A stretch of DNA of 64,000 nucleotides from an uncultured Bacteroidota bacterium (GCA_913047695.1 CAJWUI010000001.1:124001-188000); one strand, 5' to 3'; positions 45,608-53,958 are shown, counted from the stretch's first letter. A program made the numbers and translations. Notes: generated by a model from the letters alone, not told the origin.

Positions 45608-47085
45608 AAAATATTGCTTCAATAGTTTTACCTAATCAATTATTTGAAAAATCACCAGTATTTTCAAATGATGCCCCTATTTACCTAGTTGAGGAATTTT
45701 TATTTTTTAATCAATACTCATTTCATAAGCAAAAACTTTTTTTTCATAGATTATCAATGAAAAAATATGAACATTTTTTGAGGGGTAAAGGAATTTATGT
45801 ACAATACATTGATGCATCCGAAAAACTTTCAGATCTTAGAAATTTAATTGAAAATATATCAAATAAGTATGACATAATACAGATTATAGACCCAAATGAC
45901 TTCCTAGTCGAAAAAAGGTTAAAAAGAGTTTGTGTAAAACATAATATTAAATTAATCATACTAGAGAATCCGATGTTTTTGTGTAACAAGAGTGATTTAG
46001 GTTTCTTTAAGCCTGATAAGAAGAAATTTTTTCAAACTTCTTTTTACAAATCTCAAAGAGAAAAATTCAATATTCTTGTCGATATTAGTGGTGGACCAGA
46101 GGGTGGAAGTTGGACCTATGACACCATGAACAGAGAAAAATATCCAACAAATAAAAAGCCTCCTGAAATCATTTCTATAAATAATAAAACCAAACTTCTG
46201 TCAGAGACATTTGAGTATATAAGTAATAACTATAGCAAAAATTTTGGCACACTAGAATCAGAATTCTTTTATCCTACCGATTTTGACCAATCAAAAAAAT
46301 GGTTTAATGATTTTTTAGAAAATAGATTTACAGAATTTGGACCCTACGAAGACGCTATTGTTGATAGTGAGAGTTTTTTAAACCACAGCTTATTATCACC
46401 GCTTTTAAATACTGGTCTTCTTGATGTAAGCTATGTCATAAGTCATACAATAGAATTTTACAAAAAAAATAACATACCATTAAATTCATGTGAAGGTTTT
46501 ATAAGACAAATTTTAGGTTGGAGAGAATTTATTCGAGGTATATATTTTGCAAAAAGTGTAGAGGAAAGAACTAAAAACTATTGGAATTTTAAAAGAAAAA
46601 TTCCTGATTCATTTTATGATGGATCAACAAATATTTTACCCGTAGACATATGTATAAAAAAAATTTTGAAAACTGGTTATGCGCATCACATAGAAAGATT
46701 AATGATAATAGGTAATTTCATGTTACTTTGTGAATTTGACCCAGATGAGGTATATAGATGGTTTATGGAAATGTTTATTGATTCATATGACTGGGTTATG
46801 GTTCCAAATGTTTATGGTATGAGTCAATTTGCCGATGGGGGATTAATGTCAACAAAACCCTATATAAGTGGAAGTAGCTATATTCTTAAAATGAGTAATT
46901 ATAAAAAGGGAGAATGGACAATCATTTGGGACTCTTTATTTTGGAATTTTATTGATAAAAGAAGAGACTTTTTTATCAAAAATCCAAGAATGAGGATGTT
47001 AGTGTCTAATTTTGACAAAATGAATTCACATAAAAAGAAAGAACTGCTAGAGACAGCTGACAATTTTCTTCAAAATCTTAGATAA
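45595..47085 (+). CDS. DPRP/FeS-BCP-like photolyase without the Fe-S cysteine set
   Basis: A 496-residue relative of the bacterial (6-4) photolyase PhrB of Agrobacterium. The family pattern is clear: IVLPNQLFE, GGSWTYDTMNREKYP, QILGWREFIRG, the His pair 364-365 in GYAHHIERLM, and YGMSQFADGGLMSTKPYISG. Of four expected [4Fe-4S] cysteines only Cys353 remains. The later CxxC and third Cys positions read NYKKGEWTIIWDSLFW. It therefore probably folds without the cluster. The frame is intact and coupled to both neighbours. Confidence 0.9.
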   Translation: MDKVENIASIVLPNQLFEKSPVFSNDAPIYLVEEFLFFNQYSFHKQKLFFHRLSMKKYEHFLRGKGIYVQYIDASEKLSDLRNLIENISNKYDIIQIIDPNDFLVEKRLKRVCVKHNIKLIILENPMFLCNKSDLGFFKPDKKKFFQTSFYKSQREKFNILVDISGGPEGGSWTYDTMNREKYPTNKKPPEIISINNKTKLLSETFEYISNNYSKNFGTLESEFFYPTDFDQSKKWFNDFLENRFTEFGPYEDAIVDSESFLNHSLLSPLLNTGLLDVSYVISHTIEFYKKNNIPLNSCEGFIRQILGWREFIRGIYFAKSVEERTKNYWNFKRKIPDSFYDGSTNILPVDICIKKILKTGYAHHIERLMIIGNFMLLCEFDPDEVYRWFMEMFIDSYDWVMVPNVYGMSQFADGGLMSTKPYISGSSYILKMSNYKKGEWTIIWDSLFWNFIDKRRDFFIKNPRMRMLVSNFDKMNSHKKKELLETADNFLQNLR

Positions 47086-47097
47086 CCACTTTAAGAC

Positions 47098-48579
47098 ATG
47101 ATAAACACTAACAAACCAGTTGTAATTGTATGGTTTAAAAGGGATTTACGTTTAGAAGATAACGAGGCAATAAATTCAGCATTAGCGAATAATAAGTTGG
47201 TATTACTGCTTTATGTTTTTGAGAATTCTTTAATTCAAAACAATCATTTTAGCAAACGCCATCTGAATTTCATAAAACAATCTCTTGAAGACTTAAACCA
47301 AAGATTGGCGAAATTTAATACTGAAATTTTGACTGTTTGTGGTGAGGTACAATCAAATTTTGAAAAACTTAGTAAATATTTTTCAATTAAAAAAGTTTAT
47401 TCTCATTATGAAACTGGTATTGATATTACGTACAAAAGGGACAAAAAAATGGCAAAATGGTTTGCTGAAAATAAAATTAGGTGGTATCAGAAAAGACAAC
47501 AAGGGGTATTCAGAGGAATCGCCGATAGGAAAAATTGGTCAAAATTAATGAATTCGTTTATAAATCAACCTATTAAACCCATACCGGAAATGAAAAATAA
47601 ATTGGTATCATTAAAAACTTTAAAACAAATAAAAAATAAATTTGATGTATTAGAATTAAAAACGGAATATTTAAATGATGTTCAACTAGGGGGTGTTACA
47701 AAAGCAAATAAATACTTAGAATCTTTTTTTAAAAATCGTTATCAAAATTATCAAAATCACATATCAAAACCAGATTTATCACGTAAAAGTTGCAGCAGGC
47801 TTTCACCATACATAAGCTATGGGAATTTGTCGATAAGACAAATTTTTCATCGAATAAAAGAAAAAAAAGTCCAAACTAAGAACAGTTTTGCTATTAGTGC
47901 ATTTGAGTCTCGTTTAAGATGGCATTCTCATTTTATTCAAAAGTTCGATATGGAACCCAGCATGGAGTTTTTAAGTGTAAATAAAGGTTATCACAAACTT
48001 TTAAAACCTATCAATAAAAAATTTATTAAAGCATGGGAAAGGGGAAAAACAGGAGTTCCAATAGTTGATGCATCTATGCGATGTTTGGTTAAAACAGGGT
48101 ATTTAAATTTTAGAATGCGAGCTCTGATTGTTTCTTTTTTTGTTCATCAGTTATGGCAACCATGGCAAGCTTGTTCAGCATTTCTAGCGAGACAATTTCT
48201 TGATTTCGAACCCGGAGTTCATTTCCCTCAACTTCAAATGCAGGCTGGCGAGACTGGAATTAACACTCTACGTATCTATAACCCTGTTAAAAACGGAAGA
48301 GAGCATGATCAAAATGGAGAATTTACACGTAAATGGTTACCAGAACTTAAATCACTTTCAGATAAATTAATTCATTCGCCATGGTTGATTACTCGTCTCG
48401 AGGAAGAAATTTTTGAATTCAAAAAAGGAATTGATTATCCTAATCCTATTGTTAATCTAGAAGAGTCTAGGAGATTTGCTTCGGATACACTTTGGAACTT
48501 AAAAAACGATGTAATAGTATTTAAAGAAAATCAGCGTATTTTAAAAAAACATACTTCTGGGAAAAGTGTAAGTAGCTAA
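47098..48579 (+). CDS. Divergent photolyase/cryptochrome-family flavoprotein
   Basis: A 493-residue fourth family member. The antenna domain (IVWFKRDLRLEDNEAINSAL) and FAD domain (SPYISYGNLSIRQIFH, AWERGKTGVPIVDASMRCL, LRIYNPVKNGREHDQNG) are plain. The flavin pocket differs from class I: by hand alignment the Asn is His375, the flavin-proximal Trp is Leu379 and the outermost Trp is Lys303, while the middle Trp (PWQACSAF) is kept. The ending FEPGVHFPQLQMQAGETG typifies a separate subfamily. Dimer repair is uncertain; photosensing is possible. Confidence 0.9.
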   Translation: MINTNKPVVIVWFKRDLRLEDNEAINSALANNKLVLLLYVFENSLIQNNHFSKRHLNFIKQSLEDLNQRLAKFNTEILTVCGEVQSNFEKLSKYFSIKKVYSHYETGIDITYKRDKKMAKWFAENKIRWYQKRQQGVFRGIADRKNWSKLMNSFINQPIKPIPEMKNKLVSLKTLKQIKNKFDVLELKTEYLNDVQLGGVTKANKYLESFFKNRYQNYQNHISKPDLSRKSCSRLSPYISYGNLSIRQIFHRIKEKKVQTKNSFAISAFESRLRWHSHFIQKFDMEPSMEFLSVNKGYHKLLKPINKKFIKAWERGKTGVPIVDASMRCLVKTGYLNFRMRALIVSFFVHQLWQPWQACSAFLARQFLDFEPGVHFPQLQMQAGETGINTLRIYNPVKNGREHDQNGEFTRKWLPELKSLSDKLIHSPWLITRLEEEIFEFKKGIDYPNPIVNLEESRRFASDTLWNLKNDVIVFKENQRILKKHTSGKSVSS

Positions 48580-48581
48580 AA

Positions 48582-48872
48582 ATGAAAAAAAAACCAGCGC
48601 TTTCAAACGAACAAATTGATAGAATTATAGAGATGGCATGGGAAGATCGCACCCCTTTTGATGCAATTTTAATACAATTTGGATTAAATGAAAAAAATGT
48701 AATCGATCTAATGCGGAAAGAGCTAAAAATAAATAGTTTCAGGCTATGGCGTCAACGTGTTCAAGGAAGAAAAACTAAGCATAGTAAAGTTCGTTCAAAT
48801 GATGTGAATAGATTTAAGTGTTCAAGACAAAAAAATATTAGTAATAATAAAATTTCCAAGCGAAGGCAATAA
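48582..48872 (+). CDS. TIGR03643 family protein
   Basis: A 96-residue basic protein. The first 65 residues match TIGR03643: LSNEQIDRIIEMAWEDRTPF, then IQFGLNEKNVIDLMRKELK and SFRLWRQRVQGRKTKH. The predicted helix-turn-helix-like helices resemble a small DNA-binding domain. The tail is Lys/Arg-rich. It starts 2 bases after the fourth photolyase homologue and closes the operon. The family is often found beside photolyase and DUF2256 genes; function unknown. Confidence 0.9.
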   Translation: MKKKPALSNEQIDRIIEMAWEDRTPFDAILIQFGLNEKNVIDLMRKELKINSFRLWRQRVQGRKTKHSKVRSNDVNRFKCSRQKNISNNKISKRRQ

Positions 48873-48956
48873 TTTGGATTAAAAATTAGTCTCGGTTTCA
48901 CAGAAAATCAAAAAATATGAAATAATCTAATTACAAAAAGACCTCACAGCTATTTA

Positions 48957-50270
48957 TTAGGTAACAACTCTTTTAATCTTTGCACCTAACTTTTTTAATC
49001 GCCCATCTATATTTTCATAACCCCTGTCTATTTGCTCGATATTATGGATCGTGCTTTTACCCGATGCTGAAAGTGCTGCTATAAGAAGTGATACTCCGGC
49101 TCTTATGTCAGGAGATGTGAGTGTTGTTGCTTTTAATTGAGATTCAAAATCATGTCCTATAACAGTTGCACGGTGGGGATCACAGAGAATTATTTTAGCT
49201 CCCATATCAATTAGCTTATCAACAAAAAACAAACGGCTTTCAAACATTTTTTGATGTATTAATACACTGCCTCTGGCTTGACTGGCAACAACTAAAATAA
49301 TGCTTAATAAATCAGGGGTAAAACCAGGCCATGGGGAGTCAGAGATAGTGAGTATAGAACCGTCAATATAATTTGTTATTTCATATCCATTTTTGTGGGC
49401 AGGGATAAAAAGATCTTCACCATGCTTTACGACATTTATTCCAAGTTTTTTAAAAGTACCTGGAATAATACCTAGTTGATTCCAATTTACATTTTTAATT
49501 GTAATTTCACTTTTTGTCATAGCAGCTAAACCAATCCAACTACCAATTTCTATCATATCTGGAAGAATAGTGTGCTCAGTACCATATAGCTTTTCAACAC
49601 CATCAACAATTAAGTAGTTTGAACCAATCCCACTTATTTTAGCTCCCATTTTATTTAACATCTTGCATAATTGTTGAACATATGGTTCACATGCGGCATT
49701 GTAAATTGTTGTTCTACCACTGGACAAAACAGCAGTCATAATAATATTAGCTGTCCCAGTTACAGATGCTTCGTCAAGAATTATATCTGCCCCATTTAAC
49801 TTATTTGCCTCTACATTGTAAAATGAGCTCTTTTTATTTTGTGAAAACTTTGCACCCAGTTTTATAAGACCTTCAAAATGAGTATCTAACCTCCTTCTAC
49901 CTATTTTGTCTCCACCAGGTCTTGGCACAGAACCTTTTCCAAATCTAGCAAGTAGTGGTCCAACTATCATGATTGATCCTCTTAATCTTTGTCCATCATC
50001 TTTAAAATTATTTGAACTTAGATAATCGAGATTAATATTATTTGAACGAAATCTATAACTACCCTCACTAATTTTATCAATTTCAACCCCTAAATTAGTG
50101 AGTATTTGAATAAGCTGATTGACATCAAGTATATTAGGTATATTATTTACAACTATTGGTTCCGAAGTTAAAAGAGTAGCGCATAAAATTTGTAGGGCTT
50201 CATTTTTTGCTCCTTGAGGCTTTATCGAACCTTTTAGGGGCTGTCCTCCTTCAATAATAAATGATTCCAT
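48957..50270 (-). CDS. murA: UDP-N-acetylglucosamine 1-carboxyvinyltransferase
   Basis: First committed enzyme of peptidoglycan synthesis; 437 residues with two EPT domains. Conserved parts are GSIKPQGAKNEALQIL (Lys-Asn), GPLLARFGK, and the active loop PRPGGDKIGRRRLDTHF. The residue in place of the catalytic Cys115 of E. coli is Asp121, the change that makes mycobacterial and chlamydial MurA insensitive to fosfomycin. The C-terminal RGYENIDGRLKKLGA is usual. It lies 6 bases after the DUF4290 gene on the same strand. Confidence 0.96.
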   Translation of the reverse strand: MESFIIEGGQPLKGSIKPQGAKNEALQILCATLLTSEPIVVNNIPNILDVNQLIQILTNLGVEIDKISEGSYRFRSNNINLDYLSSNNFKDDGQRLRGSIMIVGPLLARFGKGSVPRPGGDKIGRRRLDTHFEGLIKLGAKFSQNKKSSFYNVEANKLNGADIILDEASVTGTANIIMTAVLSSGRTTIYNAACEPYVQQLCKMLNKMGAKISGIGSNYLIVDGVEKLYGTEHTILPDMIEIGSWIGLAAMTKSEITIKNVNWNQLGIIPGTFKKLGINVVKHGEDLFIPAHKNGYEITNYIDGSILTISDSPWPGFTPDLLSIILVVASQARGSVLIHQKMFESRLFFVDKLIDMGAKIILCDPHRATVIGHDFESQLKATTLTSPDIRAGVSLLIAALSASGKSTIHNIEQIDRGYENIDGRLKKLGAKIKRVVT

Positions 50271-50276
50271 CTATTT

Positions 50277-50915
50277 TTAATATCGTTTTCTATTCCTTTT
50301 CCTTGGTTTACTGTGGTTACTGCTAGGCCCACTTCCGTTTTTATGTTTGAATCGAATTAGATCAGCCGAATCACTTAAAGGTAGTTGTGAAGCTGCAACT
50401 TTTAGTTTTCCTTCTGAAAGTTCTTCTAGGTGGGCAAGTATAACAGTGTCTTCAACTGTATCTTTATTCCAACTTAAAAAGTTTTTTTTCATATGGTTAG
50501 CTATTGTGAAAACTAAGACATCTTTAAGTTCACCGTCTTCCCAACCAATCGCAGCGTCAATCATACGTTTTATATTATTTCCATAGAAACGATATTTTGG
50601 AAAGTTTTGAGGATAAGGCAACTTACCTGGTTTCATGTCCAACAACTCTTTCTGAGGTTTTTCAAATGGACAATCAACGTCAATATCAAAGTCTGCCATG
50701 ATGAAGAATTGATCCCACAATTTGTGCTGGAAGTCTGCTACATCTCGTAGGTGAGGATTTAAGTTTCCCATAACACCAATTATAGCTTTAGCTTTTTTAT
50801 TTCTCTCTTCAGGATTAGTCTCCAATTTAGCCTGTTCTATCATAATATGAATGTGTCTTCCATACTCAGGTATTACAAGCTGTTTACGCTTAGTGTTGTA
50901 TTTTAAAGTATCCAT
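50277..50915 (-). CDS. DUF4290 domain protein
   Basis: A 212-residue protein from the ATG at 50915 (MDTLKYNTKRKQLVIPEYGRH cut at Arg by family form). The frame is open 15 codons further upstream, but relatives start near YNTKRKQL. Motifs are VIPEYGRHIHIMIEQA, GNLNPHLRDVADFQHKLWDQ and VLVFTIANHMKKNFLSWNKD. The C-terminus is a basic tail (KPRKRNRKRY). It is always near murA in flavobacteria; function unknown. Confidence 0.9.
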   Translation of the reverse strand: MDTLKYNTKRKQLVIPEYGRHIHIMIEQAKLETNPEERNKKAKAIIGVMGNLNPHLRDVADFQHKLWDQFFIMADFDIDVDCPFEKPQKELLDMKPGKLPYPQNFPKYRFYGNNIKRMIDAAIGWEDGELKDVLVFTIANHMKKNFLSWNKDTVEDTVILAHLEELSEGKLKVAASQLPLSDSADLIRFKHKNGSGPSSNHSKPRKRNRKRY

Positions 50916-51001
50916 TAGGTGATTGTGAATGTGTTCTTTAAGTAGAAAAATATATTGCAAATTAGTAAAATCCTTTGAATTGCAAACTATATTGATTAAA
51001 A

Positions 51002-51295
51002 TTAGAGAGCTATAACTCCTTTTAGCTTACTGCAAAATTTGTAAATTTCAATTACTTCTTTTGGAGAATTCATGTTTACTTTTATACTTAAACTAGTAAA
51101 TTTTTTCTTCGATGATTTTTTTTCAAAAAAAAAGGCTTTTTTTGCTGAAAAAATTGATTTTAACTTACTCAAGTTATCCGATTCAGACTTTACTATAAAT
51201 TTAAAAAAATAAATTCCAGGCCAGTTCTGTGATTGACTCAGTTGATCAAAAAAGCGTGAATAAAATTCTTCTTTATTATCATTTACATTCAACAT
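51002..51295 (-). CDS. DUF493 family protein
   Basis: A 97-residue protein of the DUF493/YbeD-like ferredoxin-fold family. The pattern is FYSRFFDQLSQSQNWPGIYFF, then IVKSESDN, a Ser/Lys-rich loop, and SLSIKVNMNSPKEVIEIYKF. A small-ligand or regulatory role is known for some relatives but not for this group. It is divergent from the AAA ATPase gene, with 44 bases between starts. Confidence 0.88.
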   Translation of the reverse strand: MLNVNDNKEEFYSRFFDQLSQSQNWPGIYFFKFIVKSESDNLSKLKSIFSAKKAFFFEKKSSKKKFTSLSIKVNMNSPKEVIEIYKFCSKLKGVIAL

Positions 51296-51339
51296 GAGGC
51301 TTACATTTGTATAAATATACTGGTTTTATTATTTACAAA

Positions 51340-51882
51340 ATGACAAATATTCGCCGGATACTTATTACAGGAAGTCCAGGATCAGGTAAGACAACACTTA
51401 TAAAGGGTTTAAAAAGTAGGGGCTATGAGGTTTTTGATGAATTCTCAAGATCACTTGTAAAAAGTCCTGAAAATGAAGAAGGTGAAAATTTATTTTTAAA
51501 AGATCCAATAAATTTTAGTGCAAGATTATTGGAAATGAGAATTAAGCAATTTAATGACGCAAAAAGAATTAAAAAAGCAAAGAATGATCTAGTTTTCTAT
51601 GATAGAGGGATCCAAGAAATTTTTGGATACTTAAAGGCAATCGGTTTAGAGAAATCATCATGGAATCAAAAGCTGACTCATTATCGATATGATATTGTTT
51701 TTATAGCTTCGCCATGGCAAAAAATTTATATTAATGATAGAGAAAGGTTTGAAACATTTAAAGAAGCAAAAATTTATTATCCTTTTATCAGGGATTCATA
51801 TGAAATTATACATGAGCTTATTGAAATCCCCAAAATCGATATTGAGCGTAGGATCGATTTTGTAGAATCTTATGTCATTTGA
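51340..51882 (+). CDS. AAA-type ATPase of unknown function
   Basis: A 180-residue P-loop protein from the ATG at 51340 (MTNIRRILITGSPGSGKTTL); codons upstream in frame are not family-like. Walker A (GSPGSGKT) is at about 10-17. DEFSRSLVKSPENEEG, FYDRGIQEIFGYL and ERFETFKEAKIYYPFIRDSYE match the small AAA_28 group, related to NadR-type kinases. A kinase-like use of ATP is possible. It lies in the flavobacterial DUF493-ATPase-fmt neighbourhood. Confidence 0.87.
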   Translation: MTNIRRILITGSPGSGKTTLIKGLKSRGYEVFDEFSRSLVKSPENEEGENLFLKDPINFSARLLEMRIKQFNDAKRIKKAKNDLVFYDRGIQEIFGYLKAIGLEKSSWNQKLTHYRYDIVFIASPWQKIYINDRERFETFKEAKIYYPFIRDSYEIIHELIEIPKIDIERRIDFVESYVI

Positions 51883-51987
51883 ATGCATATAATTTTAATT
51901 TTTAGGAATGTTAAAAATCGAAACTATCAAAATGCTGAAAATAAATCTCTAACTAATTTGGTAGCATGCAAAATTTATTAAATAAGA

Positions 51988-52956
51988 ATGCTAATGGAAA
52001 ACATTAAAGAAGCGCTCAAAATTATCTTTTTTGGCACACCTGAATTTGCAAGATTTTGCCTACAGGAATTATTATTTAGTAATGAATTTATTGTAAAGGC
52101 AGTTGTTACTGCTCCTGACAGAAAGGCAGGAAGAGGTAAAAAATTTAAGAAATCAGCGGTAAAGAATTATGCAGAAATTAATGGATTTACAATTTATCAA
52201 CCCGAGAATCTAAAATCTATTGAATTTGTAAATGACTTAAGAAAAATCGGTGCTGATGCATTCGTTGTTGTAGCTTTCCGAATGTTACCTAAGCTAGTAT
52301 GGAGTATTCCTAATTTAGGGACTATAAACCTTCACGCCTCTCTTTTGCCTAACTACAGAGGAGCAGCACCAATAAACTGGGTTTTAATTAATGGAGAAGA
52401 GTCAACAGGAGTAACTACATTTTTAATAAACGAAAAAATTGATACTGGTTTAATTCTAATGCAAGAAGAAATTTTTATTAGTAAAACTGATAATACTGAA
52501 ATATTAAGTAATAAACTACTAAAAATAGGAGCTCCGATACTAATCAAAACCTTATTAGGTCTTAAAAAAAAGATAATTGTACCAGTGTCTCAAAAACCAA
52601 GTGGAAATGAAAAATTAGCTTTTAAGTTAACAAAAGAGAACACTATGATAAATTGGAATAATTCTTTAGAACAGATTAAAAATTTTGTCAGAGGTTTAAG
52701 TCCATATCCTGGAGCCTGGACAAATTTAATCGTTAATGGTTCATCACAAAGAATAAGAATTTTTGATGCTGATCCAGTATACGAAACACATCCACATCAA
52801 ACAAATCTAATTGTAATTAAAGGGAATAAAATTTATATTTCACATACGGAGGGATTTTTAAATTGTAAAGAAATACAGATTCCAAACAAGCGTCGTATGG
52901 ATGCAAAAACATTTTTAAATGGCTATAAATTCTCAAAAGACAGTTCCGTTTTATAA
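51988..52956 (+). CDS. fmt: Methionyl-tRNA formyltransferase
   Basis: Adds formyl to the initiator Met-tRNA, using 10-formyl-tetrahydrofolate; 322 residues. The catalytic domain has IIFFGTPEFARFC, the HASLLPNYRGAAPINW block (active His and the SLLP loop), and GVTTFLINEKIDTG. The C-terminal tRNA-binding domain has VRGLSPYPGAWT. The start ATG at 51988 is used; a second ATG two codons on cannot be excluded. Confidence 0.96.
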   Translation: MLMENIKEALKIIFFGTPEFARFCLQELLFSNEFIVKAVVTAPDRKAGRGKKFKKSAVKNYAEINGFTIYQPENLKSIEFVNDLRKIGADAFVVVAFRMLPKLVWSIPNLGTINLHASLLPNYRGAAPINWVLINGEESTGVTTFLINEKIDTGLILMQEEIFISKTDNTEILSNKLLKIGAPILIKTLLGLKKKIIVPVSQKPSGNEKLAFKLTKENTMINWNNSLEQIKNFVRGLSPYPGAWTNLIVNGSSQRIRIFDADPVYETHPHQTNLIVIKGNKIYISHTEGFLNCKEIQIPNKRRMDAKTFLNGYKFSKDSSVL

Positions 52957-52960
52957 AAAA

Positions 52961-53018
52961 TGACCTTCCATTATTAACAAATGACCTTACTTATTAACAA
53001 ATAAGTCATTTTCCCTAG
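52961..53018. repeat. Direct repeats plus inverted repeat upstream of the HU gene
   Basis: Two near-identical units, TGACCTTCCATTATTAACAA (52961-52980) and TGACCTTACTTATTAACAA (52982-53000), stand in tandem. AATAAGTCATTT follows, which is complementary to parts of each. It can form a hairpin after fmt, but has no clear T-run. It may be a regulatory site before the HU promoter or a remnant of a duplicated terminator. Confidence 0.5.
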
Positions 53019-53047
53019 CTTTTTTAACAGTTACACGAAAATCCATA

Positions 53048-53055
53048 TAAATTTG
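53048..53055 (+). promoter_or_regulatory. Candidate -7 element for the HU gene
   Basis: TAAATTTG fits TAnnTTTG, 27 bases before the ATG at 53083. A TTG at the -33 distance is not evident. It lies downstream of the repeat block at 52961-53018. Confidence 0.4.
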
Positions 53056-53082
53056 TTAAATAACCTTATAATAAATAAAATT

Positions 53083-53355
53083 ATGAACAAAACTGAATTA
53101 ATTGACGCGATGGCAGCAGATGCTGGCATCTCAAAGGCAGCAGCTAAAAAAGCTCTTGAATCTCTTATGGGAAGTGTATCGGGAACTCTAAAAAAAGGGG
53201 GACGTGTTTCGTTAGTTGGATTTGGATCATGGTCTGTTTCTAAGAGAGCTGCACGTGATGGTAGAAACCCTCAAACTGGTGCAACTATAAAAATTGCTGC
53301 CAAAAATGTTGTGAAATTTAAAGCAGGTGCTGAGTTATCAAGCACAGTTAATTAA
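53083..53355 (+). CDS. HU family DNA-binding protein
   Basis: Nucleoid protein of 90 residues from the ATG at 53083 (MNKTELIDAMAADAGISKAA). An in-frame TTG ten codons upstream is not family-like. HU core motifs are GGRVSLVGFGSWSVSKRAAR and DGRNPQTGATIKI, which form the DNA-clasping arms, ending with NVVKFKAGAEL. It is a single-gene transcript: a candidate promoter is upstream and an intrinsic terminator follows. It probably acts as a homodimer. Confidence 0.96.
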   Translation: MNKTELIDAMAADAGISKAAAKKALESLMGSVSGTLKKGGRVSLVGFGSWSVSKRAARDGRNPQTGATIKIAAKNVVKFKAGAELSSTVN

Positions 53356-53371
53356 TCCTTCAAAAGCATAC

Positions 53372-53401
53372 GAAAAGGCTCCTTCTAGGAGCTTTTTTTT
53401 T
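53372..53401 (+). terminator. Intrinsic terminator after the HU gene
   Basis: GCTCCT-TCT-AGGAGC (53378-53392) forms a 6-base stem with a 3-base loop, followed by nine T (53393-53401). The A-run before the stem could extend the pairing into the T-run. yqgE starts 11 bases later. Confidence 0.9.
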
Positions 53402-53412
53402 ATATTTATTTT

Positions 53413-53958
53413 ATGAATCAGGGTAAATTGATAGTCGCTACTCCGTCAATACTAGGTGATTTTAATTTTCGTAGATCGGTTATTTTACTTGCAAGTGAAA
53501 AGAATTCTGGAAGTATTGGTTTCATATTAAACAAAAAGACAAGCTATAAACTTGATGATGTAGTAGAAGATATAAATATAAAATTTCCATTGTTTTATGG
53601 TGGACCAGTAGAACAGGATAATCTATTTTATTTACACAGGATGGGTAATCTAATACCAAATAGCATTAGTATAAATGATTCTCTCTTTTGGAATGGTGAT
53701 TTCAAATTTGTAATAAAACTTGTCAATGAAAAAAAACTTTCAGTAAGCGATATTCGTTTTTTTTTGGGTTGTAGTAGCTGGACGAAAGGGCAGTTAGGAA
53801 AAGAACTCAAAGAAAAATCGTGGGAGCCATTTGAAATTAGGTCGCCAAAAAATATAATGAAAATGAAAATTGAAAATATGTGGCAAGAGTGTATGGTCTC
53901 ATTAGGTGGAAAATACTTATTATGGTCAAATGCACCTGAAAACCCGAATTTTAATTAA
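53413..53958 (+). CDS. yqgE: YqgE/AlgH family protein
   Basis: A 181-residue protein of the YqgE/AlgH family. It begins GKLIVATPSILGDFNFRRSV and has GSIGFILNKKT, LFYGGPVEQDNLFYLHR, and FFLGCSSWTKGQLGKEL. The ending WQECMVSLGGKYLLWSNAP is typical of Bacteroidetes members. The fold is known; the cellular role is not. It overlaps the convergent class IV aminotransferase gene by 4 bases, so both share the TTAA at their ends. Confidence 0.93.
   Translation: MNQGKLIVATPSILGDFNFRRSVILLASEKNSGSIGFILNKKTSYKLDDVVEDINIKFPLFYGGPVEQDNLFYLHRMGNLIPNSISINDSLFWNGDFKFVIKLVNEKKLSVSDIRFFLGCSSWTKGQLGKELKEKSWEPFEIRSPKNIMKMKIENMWQECMVSLGGKYLLWSNAPENPNFN

Noticed and set aside
47098-48579. Pseudogene status for the fourth photolyase homologue
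   Set aside because: The missing pocket residues are replaced in an otherwise full-length, well-conserved frame with a typical subfamily ending.
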